In this document: one piece after another, positions 42,300 through 53,824 of the stretch
Layout: each line of letters begins with the position of its first letter
Numbering within the stretch: position 1 is the first letter of the stretch
Source of the DNA: Acorus gramineus
Taxonomy: Eukaryota; Streptophyta; Magnoliopsida; Acorales; Acoraceae
Assembly (NCBI GenBank): GCA_030737835.1
Contig: CM060849.1
Location: 7,873,245-7,937,244, forward strand
Direction of reading: 5' to 3'
DNA length: 64,000 nucleotides
Notes under the pieces: model-generated
Seen by the model: the letters and a program-made list of their open reading frames with translations, nothing else
What the model was told of the DNA's origin: nothing
The model's database searches: none
Translations under genes and position numbers: made by a program

Positions 42300-45200
42300 C
42301 TAAGAAGGGAAAAGATGCGGATACGCGTCACGCATGGCGTCCTCGAGCTCCCAAGTGGCCTCGGCACCAGAACGGTGCTGCCATCGCACCTTGACCAGCT
42401 GGACGGTCTTGGTGCGGAGCCTCTTCTCGCGGCGGTCCAGGATCTCAATCGGCTGCTCAATGAAAGACAAGTCCGGCTCGAAGACGAGCGGCTCGAACGG
42501 GATGACGTGAGCAGGATCGTGGACATAGCGCCTCAGCTGCGAGACATGGAAGACGTCATGGGCCTGAGCCAACTGTGGGGGCAGAGCTATGCGATAGGCC
42601 ACCTCCCCAACTCGCTCGAGGATGAGGAACGGCCCAATGAAACGCGGACTCAGCTTGCCCCGCACGCTGAAACGGAAGATGCCCTTCATCGGGGACACCT
42701 TCAAGAAGACATGGTCACCAACCTCGAAGGCGAGCTCACGGCGACGACGGTCGGCGTAGCACTTCTGACGACTCTGAGCGACTCAGATACGCTCGCGAAT
42801 CGTCTTCACCATCTCTGAGGTCTGGTGAACGATCTCTGGTCCCTCCAACTGGCGCTCTCCGACCTCGTCCCAACACAAGGGGGACCTGCAGCTGCGGCCA
42901 TAGAGCGCCTCGTAAGGAGCCATCCGGATACTCGAGTGGTAGCTGTTGTTGTAGGCAAACTCCACCAACGGAAGGTGCCTCTCCCAACTGCCCCCAAAAT
43001 CGAGAACACAGGCTCGCAGCATATCCTCAAGAGTCTGGATCGTCCTCTCTGACTGGCCGTCCGTCTGCGGATGAAACGCTGTACTGAAATGGAGGTTCGT
43101 ACCAAGGGCGTGCTGGAGGCTACGCCAGAACCTCGAAGTAAAACGCGCGTCTCGATCGGAAATGATGCTGACGGGAGTGCCATGGAGACGAATAATCTCG
43201 GAGACAAATAACTGCGCCAGGGTGTCCAGAGAATCGGTGAGTCGGATGGGGAGGAAATGAGCAGACTTCGTCAGCCGGTCGATGATCACCCAGATGGCAT
43301 CGCGACCCGAACGTGACCTCGGCAAACCCGAGACGAAGTCCATGGTGATCTGCTCCCACTTCCACTGAGGGATCTCAATGGACTGCAGCTTCCCCGTAGG
43401 ACGCTGATGCTCCGACTTCACCTGCTGGCATACTAGGCATCGGGCAACGAAACGGGCAATATCCGTCTTCATCCCGCGCCACCAGTAGCCACGACGAAGG
43501 CCCCTGTACATCTTCGTGCCACCAGGATGCACTGTGTACCTCGAACGATGGGCCTCGTCCAGAATCTTCCGCTTCAGCTCTGCGTCGTCGGGAATGCATA
43601 CTCGGCCTCTGAACCGCAAGATCCCGTCCGCGCGAATCTGGTAGTCCGGACGCTCGCCCCGGGCGACGCCTTCAGAGAGGACTATAAAATGCGGATCCTG
43701 AGCCTGAGCCGTGCGGATATTTTCGAGAAGGACTGGCTGCACCACTAGCCTGGCCAAAAAGCCACCCGCAGGAGTCTCTCGAACACAGATCCAGCAAGCG
43801 GCCTCCTCCAGAAGCCTCCAACGACGGACAGCCATATGGGCGGCCATGCCCAAGGGCTGCCTACTGAGAGCATCTGCCACGACATTCGCCTTACCCGGAT
43901 GGTAAGCGATGTCACAATCATAGTCCGTCAGGAACTCGACCCAACGTCTCTGACGCATGTTGAGCTCCGGCTGGGACTGCAAATATGTCAAGCTCTTATG
44001 ATTGGTAAAGAGCTCGAACTCCTCTCCATAGAGGTAATGCCTCCACATCTTCAGCGCAAAGATGATCGCTGCCAACTCAAGGTCGTGGGTGGGGTAATTC
44101 TGCTCATGGGGCTTCAACTAACGCGACGCGTAAGCCACAACCTTACCGTGCTGCATCAGGACGCAACCCACACCCAACTGCGATGCATCAGTGTAAACTG
44201 TGAACCCACCACTCCCAGACGAAAGGGTAAGAACTGGCGCTGAGGTGAGCTTTCGCTTCAGCTCCAGGAAGCTCTCCTCGCAAGCAGGGGACCACTCGAA
44301 CCGGACATCCTTCCGAGTGAGGCGGGTAAGAGGAACGGCTATCTTCGAGAAACCCTCGACAAACCTCCTGTAATAACCCGCCAAGCCCAAGAAGCTCCGA
44401 ATCTCTGTGGGGTTCGACGGTCGACGCCAATTCGACACGGCGAGCGTCTTCTCCGGGTCCACAGATATGCCCTCACCGGAAATCACATGGCCCAGAAAGG
44501 CCATACGCTCCAACCAGAACTCGCACTTGCTGAACTTGGCGAACAACTGATGTCTGGCCAAAGTCTCCAAGACAGTGCGAAGATGGTGAGCGTGCTCCTC
44601 AAGACTCCTCGAGTACACCAATATGTCATCGATGAATACTACCACAAAGGAGTCGAGGAAGGGCCGAAACACCCGGTTCATCAGATCCATGAAGGCCGCC
44701 GGCGCATTCGTCAACCCGAATGGCAGTACTCTAAACTCGTAGTGCCCATACCGGGTACGGAAGGCCGTCTTCGGAATGTCTGACTCCCGGATCTTCAGCT
44801 GATAGTACCCCGAGCGGAGATCGATCTTGGAAAAGACACGCGCTCCCTGGAGCTGGTCAAACAGATCGTCGATCCGCGGCAATGGGTACTTGTTCTTCAC
44901 TGTCCGTTTGTTCAGCTGCCTGTAATCAATACACAGCCGCAGCGAACCGTCCTTCTTCCGGACGAACAGGACAGGGGCTCCCCACGGAGAAACACTCGGA
45001 CGTGCAAAGCCCTTCTCCAGCAACTCCTCCAACTGCTCCTTGAGCACCCTCAGCTCTGCAGGGGCCATCCGGTACGGAGCTCTCGAAATCAGCTCGGTCC
45101 CTGGAATCATATTGATCTCAAACTCGATCGCGCGATCCGGCGGTAATCCCGGAAGATCATCGGGGAAAACCTCGGGATACTCTGCCATGACCGGAGTCTG

Positions 45201-45754
45201 ACTGATATCTGCCCGCAGCGGTGCGTCCTCCTGAGCAATGTACGCTAGAAAGCCCTCGCATCCTCCCTGAAGGAGTCTCCACGCCTGCATGGACGACACG
45301 AACCCCAAAGGGGCTACGTCACGATCGCCCACGAACTGGAAGGACCTCCGACCCGGAAGGTGGAAAGACACTGACTTGGCAAAACAGTCGATGCTGGCGT
45401 GACTAGCCGCAAGCCAATCCATTCCTAGGATGGCATCAAAGTCCGTCATCGCGAGCTCCGCAACCTCTACCGTACACCCTCGGTACACAGAACGGAGGAG
45501 AATACGGTCTCCTACGGGCAATGATATCTCCAAGATAGCATCTAAGGGAGCGGACGCCACGCCCGTCCGTCTCGCAAAAGCGGGAGACACGAACGAGTGT
45601 GTGGCTCTGGAATCAAACAACACATATGCAGGGAGCTGGGAGATCTGAACAATACCTCGGACCACCCTGCCTGATGCCTGAGCCTCCTTTGCTGAAAGCG
45701 CTGCCACTCGGCCCTGGACAAACTGCGGCTGAGGAGCAGGGGCACGCCTCGCCG
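42300..45754 (-). pseudogene. Element D pol polyprotein (protease, RT, RNase H, integrase, chromodomain-like end)
   Basis: Read on the minus strand, a protease stretch ([31 protein letters not shown]) is followed by RT ([63 protein letters not shown]). RNase H follows ([37 protein letters not shown]), then integrase ([73 protein letters not shown]) and the chromodomain-like VKVRWQHRSGAEATWELED. The order is that of plant chromoviruses. The long frames are well kept and the copy has few breaks. Confidence 0.9.
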
Positions 45755-46145
45755 ACCCCGCGTGATGCCTCCGCAGCAGCAGCAGTTGCAGCAGCAGCCG
45801 TTCCAGCAGCAGCGCCAGCAGCAGCAGCAGCCTCAGCGCCAGCCGCAGCAGCAGCCGGAGACACGGCGATGCTACCACTGTCAGCGCCAGTCCAGGCGAC
45901 CGGAGACGCGGCGTTGTTACCACTGTCAGCGCATCGGGCATATCTTGTATAATTGCCCCGATGCTGGCCGACCCCGCGTGCTGCCTCCGCAGCAACAGCA
46001 GCAGTTACAGTAGCAGCAGTTCCAGCAGCAGCCTCAGCGCCAGCAGCAGCAGCAGTCTCAGCACCAGTCGTAGCAGCAGCCTCAGCGTCAGCCGCAGTAG
46101 CCACAGGGTGGCCGAGCTGACCAGAGGAGGCAGCCAGCGCAGCCG
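45755..46145 (+). pseudogene. Gag C-terminal fragment with CCHC zinc knuckle, between D and C
   Basis: The plus strand encodes glutamine-rich repeats and [17 protein letters not shown], a CCHC zinc knuckle that binds element RNA; a partial second copy of the CYHCQ stretch lies just before it. Gag is expected directly upstream of the protease of element C, so this belongs to C. The word GCCGACCCCGCGTG occurs at the left junction (about 45752) and again at 45968, which looks like microhomology used in forming the head-to-head joint. Confidence 0.75.
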
Positions 46146-49100
46146 GCGAGGCGTGCCCCTGCTCCTCAGCCGCAGTTTGTTCAGGGCCGAGTGGCAGCGC
46201 TTTCAGCAGAGGAGGCTCAGGCATCAGGCAGCGTGGTCTGAGGTATTGTTCAGATCTCCCAGCTCCCTGCTTATGTATTGTTTGATTCCGGAGCCACACA
46301 CTCGTTCGTGTCTCCCGCTTTCGCGAGACGGACGGGCGTGGCGTCCGCCCCTTTAGATGCTATCCTGGAGATATCATTGCCCGTAGGAGACCGTATTCTC
46401 CTCCGTTCTGTGTACCGGGGGTGTACGGTGGAGGTTGCGGAGCATGAGTTTTCGGTGGAGTTGGTGGAGCTCGCTATGACGGACTTTGATGCCATCCTGG
46501 GAATGGATTGGCTTGCAGCTAGTCACGCCAGCATCGACTGTTTTGCCAAGTCGATGTCTTTCCACCTTTCGGGTCGGAGGTCTTTCCAGTTCGTGGGCGA
46601 TCGTGACGTAGCCCCTTTGGGGTTCGTGTCGTCCATGCAGGCGTGGAGACTCCTTCAGGGAGGATGCGAGGGCTTTCTAGCGTACATTGCTCAGGAGGAT
46701 GCACCGCTGCGGGCAGATATCAGTCAGACTCCGATCGTGGCAGAGTATCCTGAGGTTTTCCCCGATGATCTTCCGGGATTACCGCCGGATCGCGCGATCG
46801 AGTTTGAGATCAATCTGATTCCGGGGACCGAGCCGATTTTGAGAGCTCCGTACCGGATGGCCCCTGCAGAGCTGAGGGTGCTCAAGGAGCAGTTGGAGGA
46901 GTTGCTGGAGAAGGGCTTCACACGTCCGAGTGTTTCTCCATGGGGAGCCCCTGTCCTATTCGTCCGGAAGGACGGTTCGCTGCGGCTGTGTATTGATTAC
47001 AGGCAGCTGAACAAGAGGACAGTGAAGAACAAGTACCCCTTGCCGCGGATCGACGATCTGTTTGACCAGCTCCAGGGAGCACGTGTCTTTTCCAAGATCG
47101 ATCTCCGTTCGGGGTACTATCAGCTGAAGATCCGGGAGTCAGACATTCCGAAGACGGCCTTTCGTACCCGGTATGGGCACTACGAGTTCAGAGTACTGCC
47201 ATTCGGGTTGACGAATGCGCCGGCGGCCTTCATGGATCTGATGAACCGGGTGTTTCGGCCCTTCCTCGACTCCTTTGTGGTAGTATTCATCGATGACATA
47301 TTGGTGTACTCGAGGAGTCTTGAGGAGCACGCTCACCATCTTCGCACTGTCTTGGAGACTTTGGCCAGACATCAGTTGTTCGCCAAGTTCAGCAAGTGCG
47401 AGTTCTGGTTGGAGCGTATGGCCTTTCTGGGCCATGTGATTTCCGGTGAGGGCATATCTGTGGACCCGGAGAAGACGCTCGCCGTGTCGAATTGGCGTCG
47501 ACCGTCGAACCCCACAGAGATTCGGAGCTTCTTTGGCTTGGCGGGTTATTACAGGAGGTTTGTCGAGGGTTTCTCGAAGATAGCCGTTCCTCTTACCCGC
47601 CTCACTCGGAAGGATGTCCGGTTCGAGTGGTCCCCTGCTTGCGAGGAGAGCTTCCTGGAGCTGAAGCGAAGGCTCACCTCAGCGCCAGTTCTTACCCTTC
47701 CGTCTGGGAGTGGTGGGTTCGCAGTTTACACTGATGCATCGCAGTTGGGTGTGGGTTGCGTCCTGATGCAGCACGGTAAGGTTGTGGCTTACGCGTCGCG
47801 TCAGTTGAAGCCCCATGAGCAGAATTACCCCACCCACGACCTTGAGTTGGCAGCGATCATCTTTGCGCTGAAGATGTGGAGGCATTACCTCTATGGTGAG
47901 GAGTTCGAGCTCTTTACTGATCATAAGAGCTTGACATATTTGCAGTCCCAACCGGAGCTTAACATGCGTCAGAGATGTTGGGTCGAGTTCCTGACGGACT
48001 ATGATTGTGACATCGCTTACCATCCGGGTAAGGCGAATGTCGTGGCAGATGCTCTCAGTAGGCAGCCCTTGGGCATGGCCGCCCACATGGCTGTACGTCG
48101 TTGGAGGCTTCTGGAGGAGGCCGCTTGCTGGATCAGTGTTCGAGAGACTCCTGTGGGTGGCTTTTTGGCCAGGCTGGTGGTGCAGCCAGTCCTTCTCGAC
48201 GATATCCGCACGGCTCAGGCTCAGGATCCGCATTTTATAGTCCTCTCTGAAGGCGTCGCCCGGGGTGAGCGTCCGGACTACCAGATTCGCGCGGACGGGA
48301 TCCTGCGGTTCAGAGGCCGAGTATGCATTCCCGACGACGCAGAGCTGAAGCAGAAGATTCTGGACGAGACCCATCTTTCGAGGTACACAGTGCAACATGG
48401 TGGCACGAAGATGTACAGGGGCCTTCGTCGTGGCGCGAGATGAAGACGGATATTGCCCGTTTCATCGCCCGATGCCTAGTATGCCAGCAGGTGAAGTCGG
48501 AGCATCAGTGCCCTGCGGGGAAGCTGCAGTCCATTGAGATCCCTCAGTGGAAGTGGGAGCAGATCACCATGGACTTCATCTCGGGTTTGTCGAGGTCACG
48601 TTCGGGTCGCGATGCCATCTGGGTGATCGTCGACCAGCTGACGAAGTCTGCTCATTTCCTCCCCATCCGACTCACCGATTCTCTGGACACCCTGGCGCAG
48701 TTATTTGTCTCCGAGATTGTTCGTCTCCATGGCACTCCCGTCAGCATCATTTCCGATCGAGACGCGCATTTTACTTCGAGGTTCTGGCGTAGCCTCCAGC
48801 ACGCCTTGGTACGAACCTCCATTTCAGTACAGCGTTTCATCCGCAGACGGACGGCCAGTCAGAGAGGATGATCCAGACTCTTGAGGATATGCTGCGAGCC
48901 TGTGTTCTCGATTTTGGGGGCAGTTGGGAGAGGCACCTTCCGTTGGTGGAGTTTGCCTACAACAACAGCTACCACTTGAGTATCCGGATGGCTCCTTACG
49001 AGGCGCTCTATGGCCGCAGCTGCAGGTCCCCCTTGTGTTGGGACGAGGTCGGAGAGCGCCAGTTGGAGGGACCAGAGATCGTTCACCAGACCTCAGAGAT

Positions 49101-49602
49101 GGTGAAGACGATTCGCGAGCGTATCCGAGTCGCTCAGAGTCGTCAGAAGTGCTACGCCGACCGTCGTCGCCGTGAGCTCGCCTTCGAGGTTGGTGACCAT
49201 GTCTTCTTGAAGGTGTCCCCGATGAAGGGCATCTTCCGTTTCGGCGTGCGGGGCAAGCTGAGTCCGCGTTTCATTGGGCCGTTCCTCATCCTCGAGCGAG
49301 TTGGGGAGGTGGCCTATCGCATAGCTCTGTCCCCACAGTTGGCTCAGGCCCATGACGTCTTCCATGTCTCGCAGCTGAGGCGCTATGTCCACGATCCTGC
49401 TCACGTCATCCCGTTCGAGCCGCTCATCTTCGAGCCGGACTTGTCATTCGTCGAGCAGCCGATTGAGATCCTGGACCGCCGCGAGAAGAGGCTCTGCACC
49501 AAGACCGTCCAGCTGGTCAAGGTGCGATGGCAGCACCGTTCCGGTGCTGAGGCCACCGTTCTTAGATGTTCTTATATTTATTTTGAAGACAAAATTTTCT
49601 AA
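46146..49602 (+). pseudogene. Element C pol polyprotein
   Basis: The domains run protease ([16 protein letters not shown] at about 46284, [16 protein letters not shown]), RT ([47 protein letters not shown]), RNase H ([18 protein letters not shown]), and a Ty3 integrase with [12 protein letters not shown] zinc residues and the catalytic core. The SH3-like FEVGDHVFLKVSP stretch and VKVRWQHRSGAEA follow. A Tekay-type polyprotein is normally a single frame of about 1,400-1,600 residues; this copy lacks gag and has a few breaks. The element is read as a fossil close in sequence to D and A. Confidence 0.9.
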
Positions 49603-49613
49603 GAGGGAGAGAA

Positions 49614-52600
49614 TGTTATATATGTGTCACTTTTAGCCTTATGGTAACCATTGGAGCATTCTGGCAGTTTTTGAGTTTTTTTCGTTTTCGATCGGAACCG
49701 CTAAAATTTTAGACTGTTAGCTATCATCCTGAGTTTGAGGACTCCGATTGAAAATCTAACTGCATATTATGTGTCCTGGTGCCATTCCAAGCCACTCACG
49801 AAAATTTCATCGAATTCCGGTAACGTTTCAGAATTTCGCAGTTCCGAAGCGTATCCGGGTTTTGACCGAGCGAGAAGTCATTGGGAGACTTGACTTGGTC
49901 AAAGTGGGCCCCATGACTTGGTCAAATATGTTTGGATTTTAGTGTGGTTGGGTTGACTAGGGTCAAACCACACTTAAGCTTCCCTAATGCTAGCTTAAAC
50001 CCTAATTAACCTAGCTTAGCCTAATCTAAGTGAGGGTTGACTTATAAGTGAGCTAAAATATCTTTTCCCCCACTATTCATCATCTTCCCCAATTAAATTT
50101 CTCTCTCCCCCTCTCTCTTTTTCCACCTTTTGACCTAGCTAGAGGGCTTGGATCCAAAAACTCTAAGAAGAGAAAGGAAAGGTGAGCTCCCGATCTATCC
50201 TCCGGTGGTCTCGGATTCGAGTTCCCACGTGTATGACCCCCTCTCATACCCTCTTTTCTCCTCTGATTTCAGCCACCTTGAGGGCTGAAGGAGATCTTGG
50301 TGGTGGTGGTCCTTGTGGAGGTGTTTCGGTGCACGAAGAGCTCCCGATCCCCTTCCCTTCCTTTCCTCTCCTAGGGTAAGCCTTCTTTCCTTCTTTTCTT
50401 GCTTAGATGCATGTTAGGAGGGTGGTTTTGAGTATGGGTGGTTGTTGGAGGCGGTGGGTGGCGGTTGGTGGCGGTTGGTGGCCGTTGGTGGCCATTGGTG
50501 GCCGTCGGGGAGGTGTAGGGTTGGCTCGGGTAGGCTGGCAGCGCAGGCAGGCGGGCTGGCAGGCAGGGCTGGGCGCTGTCGGGCAGGCTGGCAGGGCACG
50601 CGCGCGTGCGCTCGGGTGGAGCAGGTGGGTGCGGGTGCTGCGCGCTGGGCGCCGTGCGAGGGCGTGCGCGCGGAGCGCTGCGCAGAGGCGCAGTGCGTGC
50701 CGTGCGTAGGGGGCCGCGTGCGGATGCTGCGCGCAGGGCACCGTGCGGGGGCGTGCGCGCGGAGCGCTGCGCAGAGGCGCAGGCGTGCTGTGCGCGCGCG
50801 GTGAGGCAAGCCAAAGATGCGCGCGGGGTGCGCGCGAGGTGAGGCGCTGGGGCGCAGGGCGTGCGGGTGTGCGCGCGAGTGCTGCGCTGGGGCGCAGTGA
50901 GCGCGCGGTGCACCCGGGGGGCTCGGCAGAGTGTCCGGGCGTGCGGGCTGGGCTCGGCAGTGCGTCTGGGCACGCGGGCCGGGGCTCGGCTGTGCGCCCG
51001 GGGCGGGTGGCCGTGCGTACGGCTGCCCGGGGGTTCGGGATTGAGTTGGGGTGCTCGGGCTCGCGTGCGTACGGGCCGTATGTACGTTTGCCCGAGTGTT
51101 GTGTATTTTTTTGTGTATTTTTGGTGTATTTGTGTATTTTACTCACCGAGTTGATTACCCTGTCTTGCAGATCTTGACGGACGATCGCGCGACGACCCGG
51201 TTATCGGTGAGTGGGACAACCCAACCCAGTAGGGAGGCGCTATATGCACTTGGGCGTGTACCGTCCTCCCCTGGGGCACCGTAGTTTATTATTAACCTGG
51301 TTAATATGTAATCCATGCAAGCATGATTAATATGTAGTATGCATGCTACCCTAGACCGTGTATGTTAGGGACTTGCACCCTTAGGACATGTGTAAGAGCC
51401 GTGCATCCTGTCACCTTGTTATCATGCTAGGAAAGCCTCGACCTATGCATGCGTCCTATTAGTTTAATTTATTAATTTAAATGCAAACTTATAGTATTTT
51501 AGCATGCCTTAGGGAATATTAAGGGGCCTTGCGAGGTCAACATTGAGACCCGGGCTAGGGTACTCCGTGTTCCTTGTTTGGTTGTCGGGATGTCCTATAT
51601 CGGGACCTCATGGTGCCCTCCCAAGGTTTCTTTTCCCGATAATATTGTAATATCTGTTCCCCGCATCTTGGTTATGCGCCCTGGAGGAATTCTGAAGAAT
51701 TCAAGACATTAGAGTTGTTGAGATGTGTTGTCGGCGGATCCGAGTGGATCATATGCGTATGGATAGGCTGTTCTGTTCCCTTCGTTGGATCCGTGTAGAG
51801 ACTGCCCCAGCGTTAGAAAGGCCGTCCCGTGGAGGGCTCCCATCAGTAGGCACCTCCTGATTTGGGACGGACTGTGCTGAATGTGGGAGTGGCCAAGCGG
51901 CCTACGGAGTGGAGGAGAGACTATCGGTGGACCAAGGGTGACCAACAGCCTAGTCAGTCCCAATATCCTATGTCACCATATTGAGGGGTGAGGGTGAGGG
52001 TGAGGGTGTGGTGGGTCGGCGATGTAGCGACCCACTGGTTTGTGTAATTGTGGACCAAGGATGATTATCAGCTTAGTAAGTCCCAATATCCTATGTCACC
52101 TATTGAGGGGTGAGGGTGAGGGTGAGGGTGTGGTGGGTCAGCGATGTAGCGACCCACTGGATTGTGTAGTTCCTGCCACTTTGAGGTTTTTTAATAATTA
52201 TTGTGGTTAATATGAATTGCGATGCATGGGTTGTGCTATTCACTGAGCGTGTGGCTCACCCCTCGCATATTTATTTTCTCCAGTTATCACTGAGTCGGAC
52301 CGGAAGGAGGAGCTCCCCGAGGGATTTCACCAGTAGCGGAGCAGCGCCACGTCCCGCGAGTTTTAGAGGCCATCAGCATCCTTTTTTATTGTATGTATAT
52401 ATTTCTGTGCTTGGGCACCCAGTTTGGATTGTATTTGGATGTATTTGTGTATATTTGGCTCTCACAGGACAGTTGATTATGTATCGAGTCTGTAATATGT
52501 TTTTGATGTACAGACTCAGTCTTTTAGCTTCCGCTATTTGGTGTATATATCATGTCAGCCCTGCTTTTATCTGTGTTGTCATTTTAACTGTTTGTTTAGG

Positions 52601-52684
52601 GTATGTTATTGACCTCCTGTATAGACTGCTGATATCATGTATACACTTGCCGCGTCCCGGGGACGGCCGCCCTGGGGCGTGACA
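49614..52684 (+). repeat. Element C 3' LTR (3071 bp), followed by a primer site
   Basis: It starts TGTTATATATGTGTCAC after the polypurine tract and ends GGGGCGTGACA. Inside are a CTTATAAGTGAG promoter-like word (about 50041), donor-like GGGTAAGC (about 50373), a GC island (50570-51070), TTGCAG plus a 37-nt segment plus GGTGAGTGG (51165-51213), G-rich repeats (51985-52160) and the hairpin (52244-52258). It is directly followed by a tRNA-Met primer site, so this LTR also serves as the 5' LTR of a following internal region. Confidence 0.92.
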
Positions 52685-52689
52685 AAAGT

Positions 52690-52701
52690 TGGTATCAGAG
52701 C
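52690..52701 (+). other. Primer-binding site for initiator tRNA-Met
   Basis: TGGTATCAGAGC lies five bases after the LTR end. This is the classic plant LTR-element primer site complementary to the 3' end of initiator tRNA-Met. It is not a tRNA gene. Confidence 0.93.
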
Positions 52702-52870
52702 CTGGTCCTGTCAGAGCCAATTGTCTTCTTTTTCGTAGAGATGAGTCCTAGGATTTCTATATGAGTATTCTGATCCTAGTGTCTAGTTTTCACAAGCTGT
52801 TGGATTGGTTAGAGATAGTTCTGTGGGAGCCGTCAGTTTTAGTGTGTACGGGTTCCGTTAGGTTCCGTAC
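52702..52870 (+). other. Leader fragment of a second Tekay-type internal region
   Basis: About 170 bp of non-coding leader follow the primer site before the sequence changes to another LTR subfamily. No gag is reached. The arrangement pol-LTR-primer site-leader suggests a former tandem (LTR-internal-LTR-internal) copy that was later truncated. Confidence 0.55.
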
Positions 52871-53389
52871 TGTTTGCACATATTGTGACCGAGTTGTATC
52901 ATTTCAGGACTGGTTAGATTGACTTAGATTTCTGATATTATTCATTGGACCAAAGGTGAGTGGGTCTAGTCTCTACGTAGATTTCAAAATTATTTATATT
53001 TATATCATGACTGCATCATGCTCATTTTATGAATACAACTGTTATCTTGATTATGGAATATATGAGCATGACACCATGATTTTAAGGTATTACTTTATGT
53101 ATAATCTATATTGGAGACTATGTTATTCTTTCATGCAAATTACTGTTTGATAAATTGATCTTGCATGCATATCATCCGCCTGCGTGACACCTGTCTGCTT
53201 TAGATGGAGCATCTTTTGGCTGTGTGCCATATGGGCATGCGTGTCCGTTGCATCATATGCATCATGTAATTAGTATAAGATTTGTGGCTATTCCTCTAAA
53301 GAGATCTATTATGTTTTATCGTTACACTTGTGAAAATTATATGTATATGTTATATTCTGCTAGTTCAGATTTTTGGGATTATTCTTAAA

Positions 53390-53451
<62 letters not shown>

Positions 53452-53824
53452 GGGATGCTACAGGTCCATTCATTGAGCGCGTGGTAGCTCACCCCTCTTT
53501 TCCCAATCTTTCAGAGTAGCTGTTGGTGATCGTCGCTTATGGTGAGGCGTTGATGATTTAGTACGTGTTTTATCTTCGTTGCATCGTAGGTGTCAAATAA
53601 GCCTTTTTCGTGGCATGTAGTGGATGTCCTTAGCCTTATCAGGAAAACCAGATGAATTATTATTAGTATTAAATAAAGAACTCGTGTGTATTCATTCAAA
53701 CTTAAAAATGAATTATTGAGATCCTATGGTTGGTTTATGTTTTAAACTTGCGAGTTTATGATTGTGCTGCAGTAATGCACCGTATCGCATGCCTTAATTA
53801 ATGATTTTTCAGGGGTATAGGACA
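52871..53824 (+). repeat. LTR fragment of the AT-rich Tekay-like subfamily
   Basis: The stretch at 52948-53045 (GGACCAAAGGTGAGTGGGTC, GTAGATTTCAAAA, TCATTTTATGAATACAA) matches the minus-strand solo LTR at 31930-32030. It keeps the hairpin TGAGC..GCTCA with an eight-base loop (53474-53491) and an acceptor-like CTTTCAG (about 53509). It probably ends GGGGTATAGGACA at 53824. It has no primer site and lacks its 5' half, and its left boundary is approximate. Confidence 0.65.
53394..53451 (+). repeat. (TTA)n microsatellite
   Basis: About 19 uninterrupted ATT/TTA triplets lie inside the LTR fragment, directly before GGGATGCTACAGG. Confidence 0.97.

Larger units (their letters stand above)
40302..45754 (-). 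mobile_element. Element D: Tekay-type chromovirus, minus strand, 5' part missing
   Basis: The element comprises protease, RT, RNase H, integrase, chromodomain-like end, polypurine tract and a truncated 3' LTR. No gag, primer site or 5' LTR is attached. Its upstream end meets, head to head, a plus-strand gag fragment and element C at about 45755. Elements C and D are close relatives with scattered differences. Confidence 0.88.
40302..51845. repeat. Large imperfect inverted repeat (arms of about 5.5 and 5.7 kb, 391-bp spacer)
   Basis: The left arm (40302-45754) reads, on the minus strand, the same sequence as the right arm (46146-51845) on the plus strand: protease to chromodomain-like end, polypurine tract and about two thirds of the LTR. 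The arms differ by scattered substitutions, short length changes and a shorter GC island on the left. The spacer is a single plus-strand gag end. Confidence 0.88.
46146..52684 (+). mobile_element. Element C: Tekay-type chromovirus, plus strand, 5' part missing
   Basis: The element holds gag end (45755-46145), pol (46146-49602), polypurine tract (49601-49613) and a complete LTR (49614-52684). Together with element D it forms a large inverted repeat. No 5' LTR or gag N-terminus is present. Confidence 0.88.

Noticed and set aside
42300-49602. An endogenous pararetrovirus (Caulimoviridae) for the RT-bearing inverted repeat
   Set aside because: Integrase and a chromodomain-like end are present, along with LTR, polypurine tract and tRNA-Met site, and no movement-protein motif is visible.
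46146-49602. A centromere-targeted CRM element
   Set aside because: The polyprotein end fits the Tekay/Del chromodomain-like tail and I see no CR motif extending into the LTR, so the CRM label is not supported.
52690-52701. A tRNA-Met gene fragment
   Set aside because: Only the 12-base primer match TGGTATCAGAGC is present, placed exactly after an LTR end, so it is a primer site.
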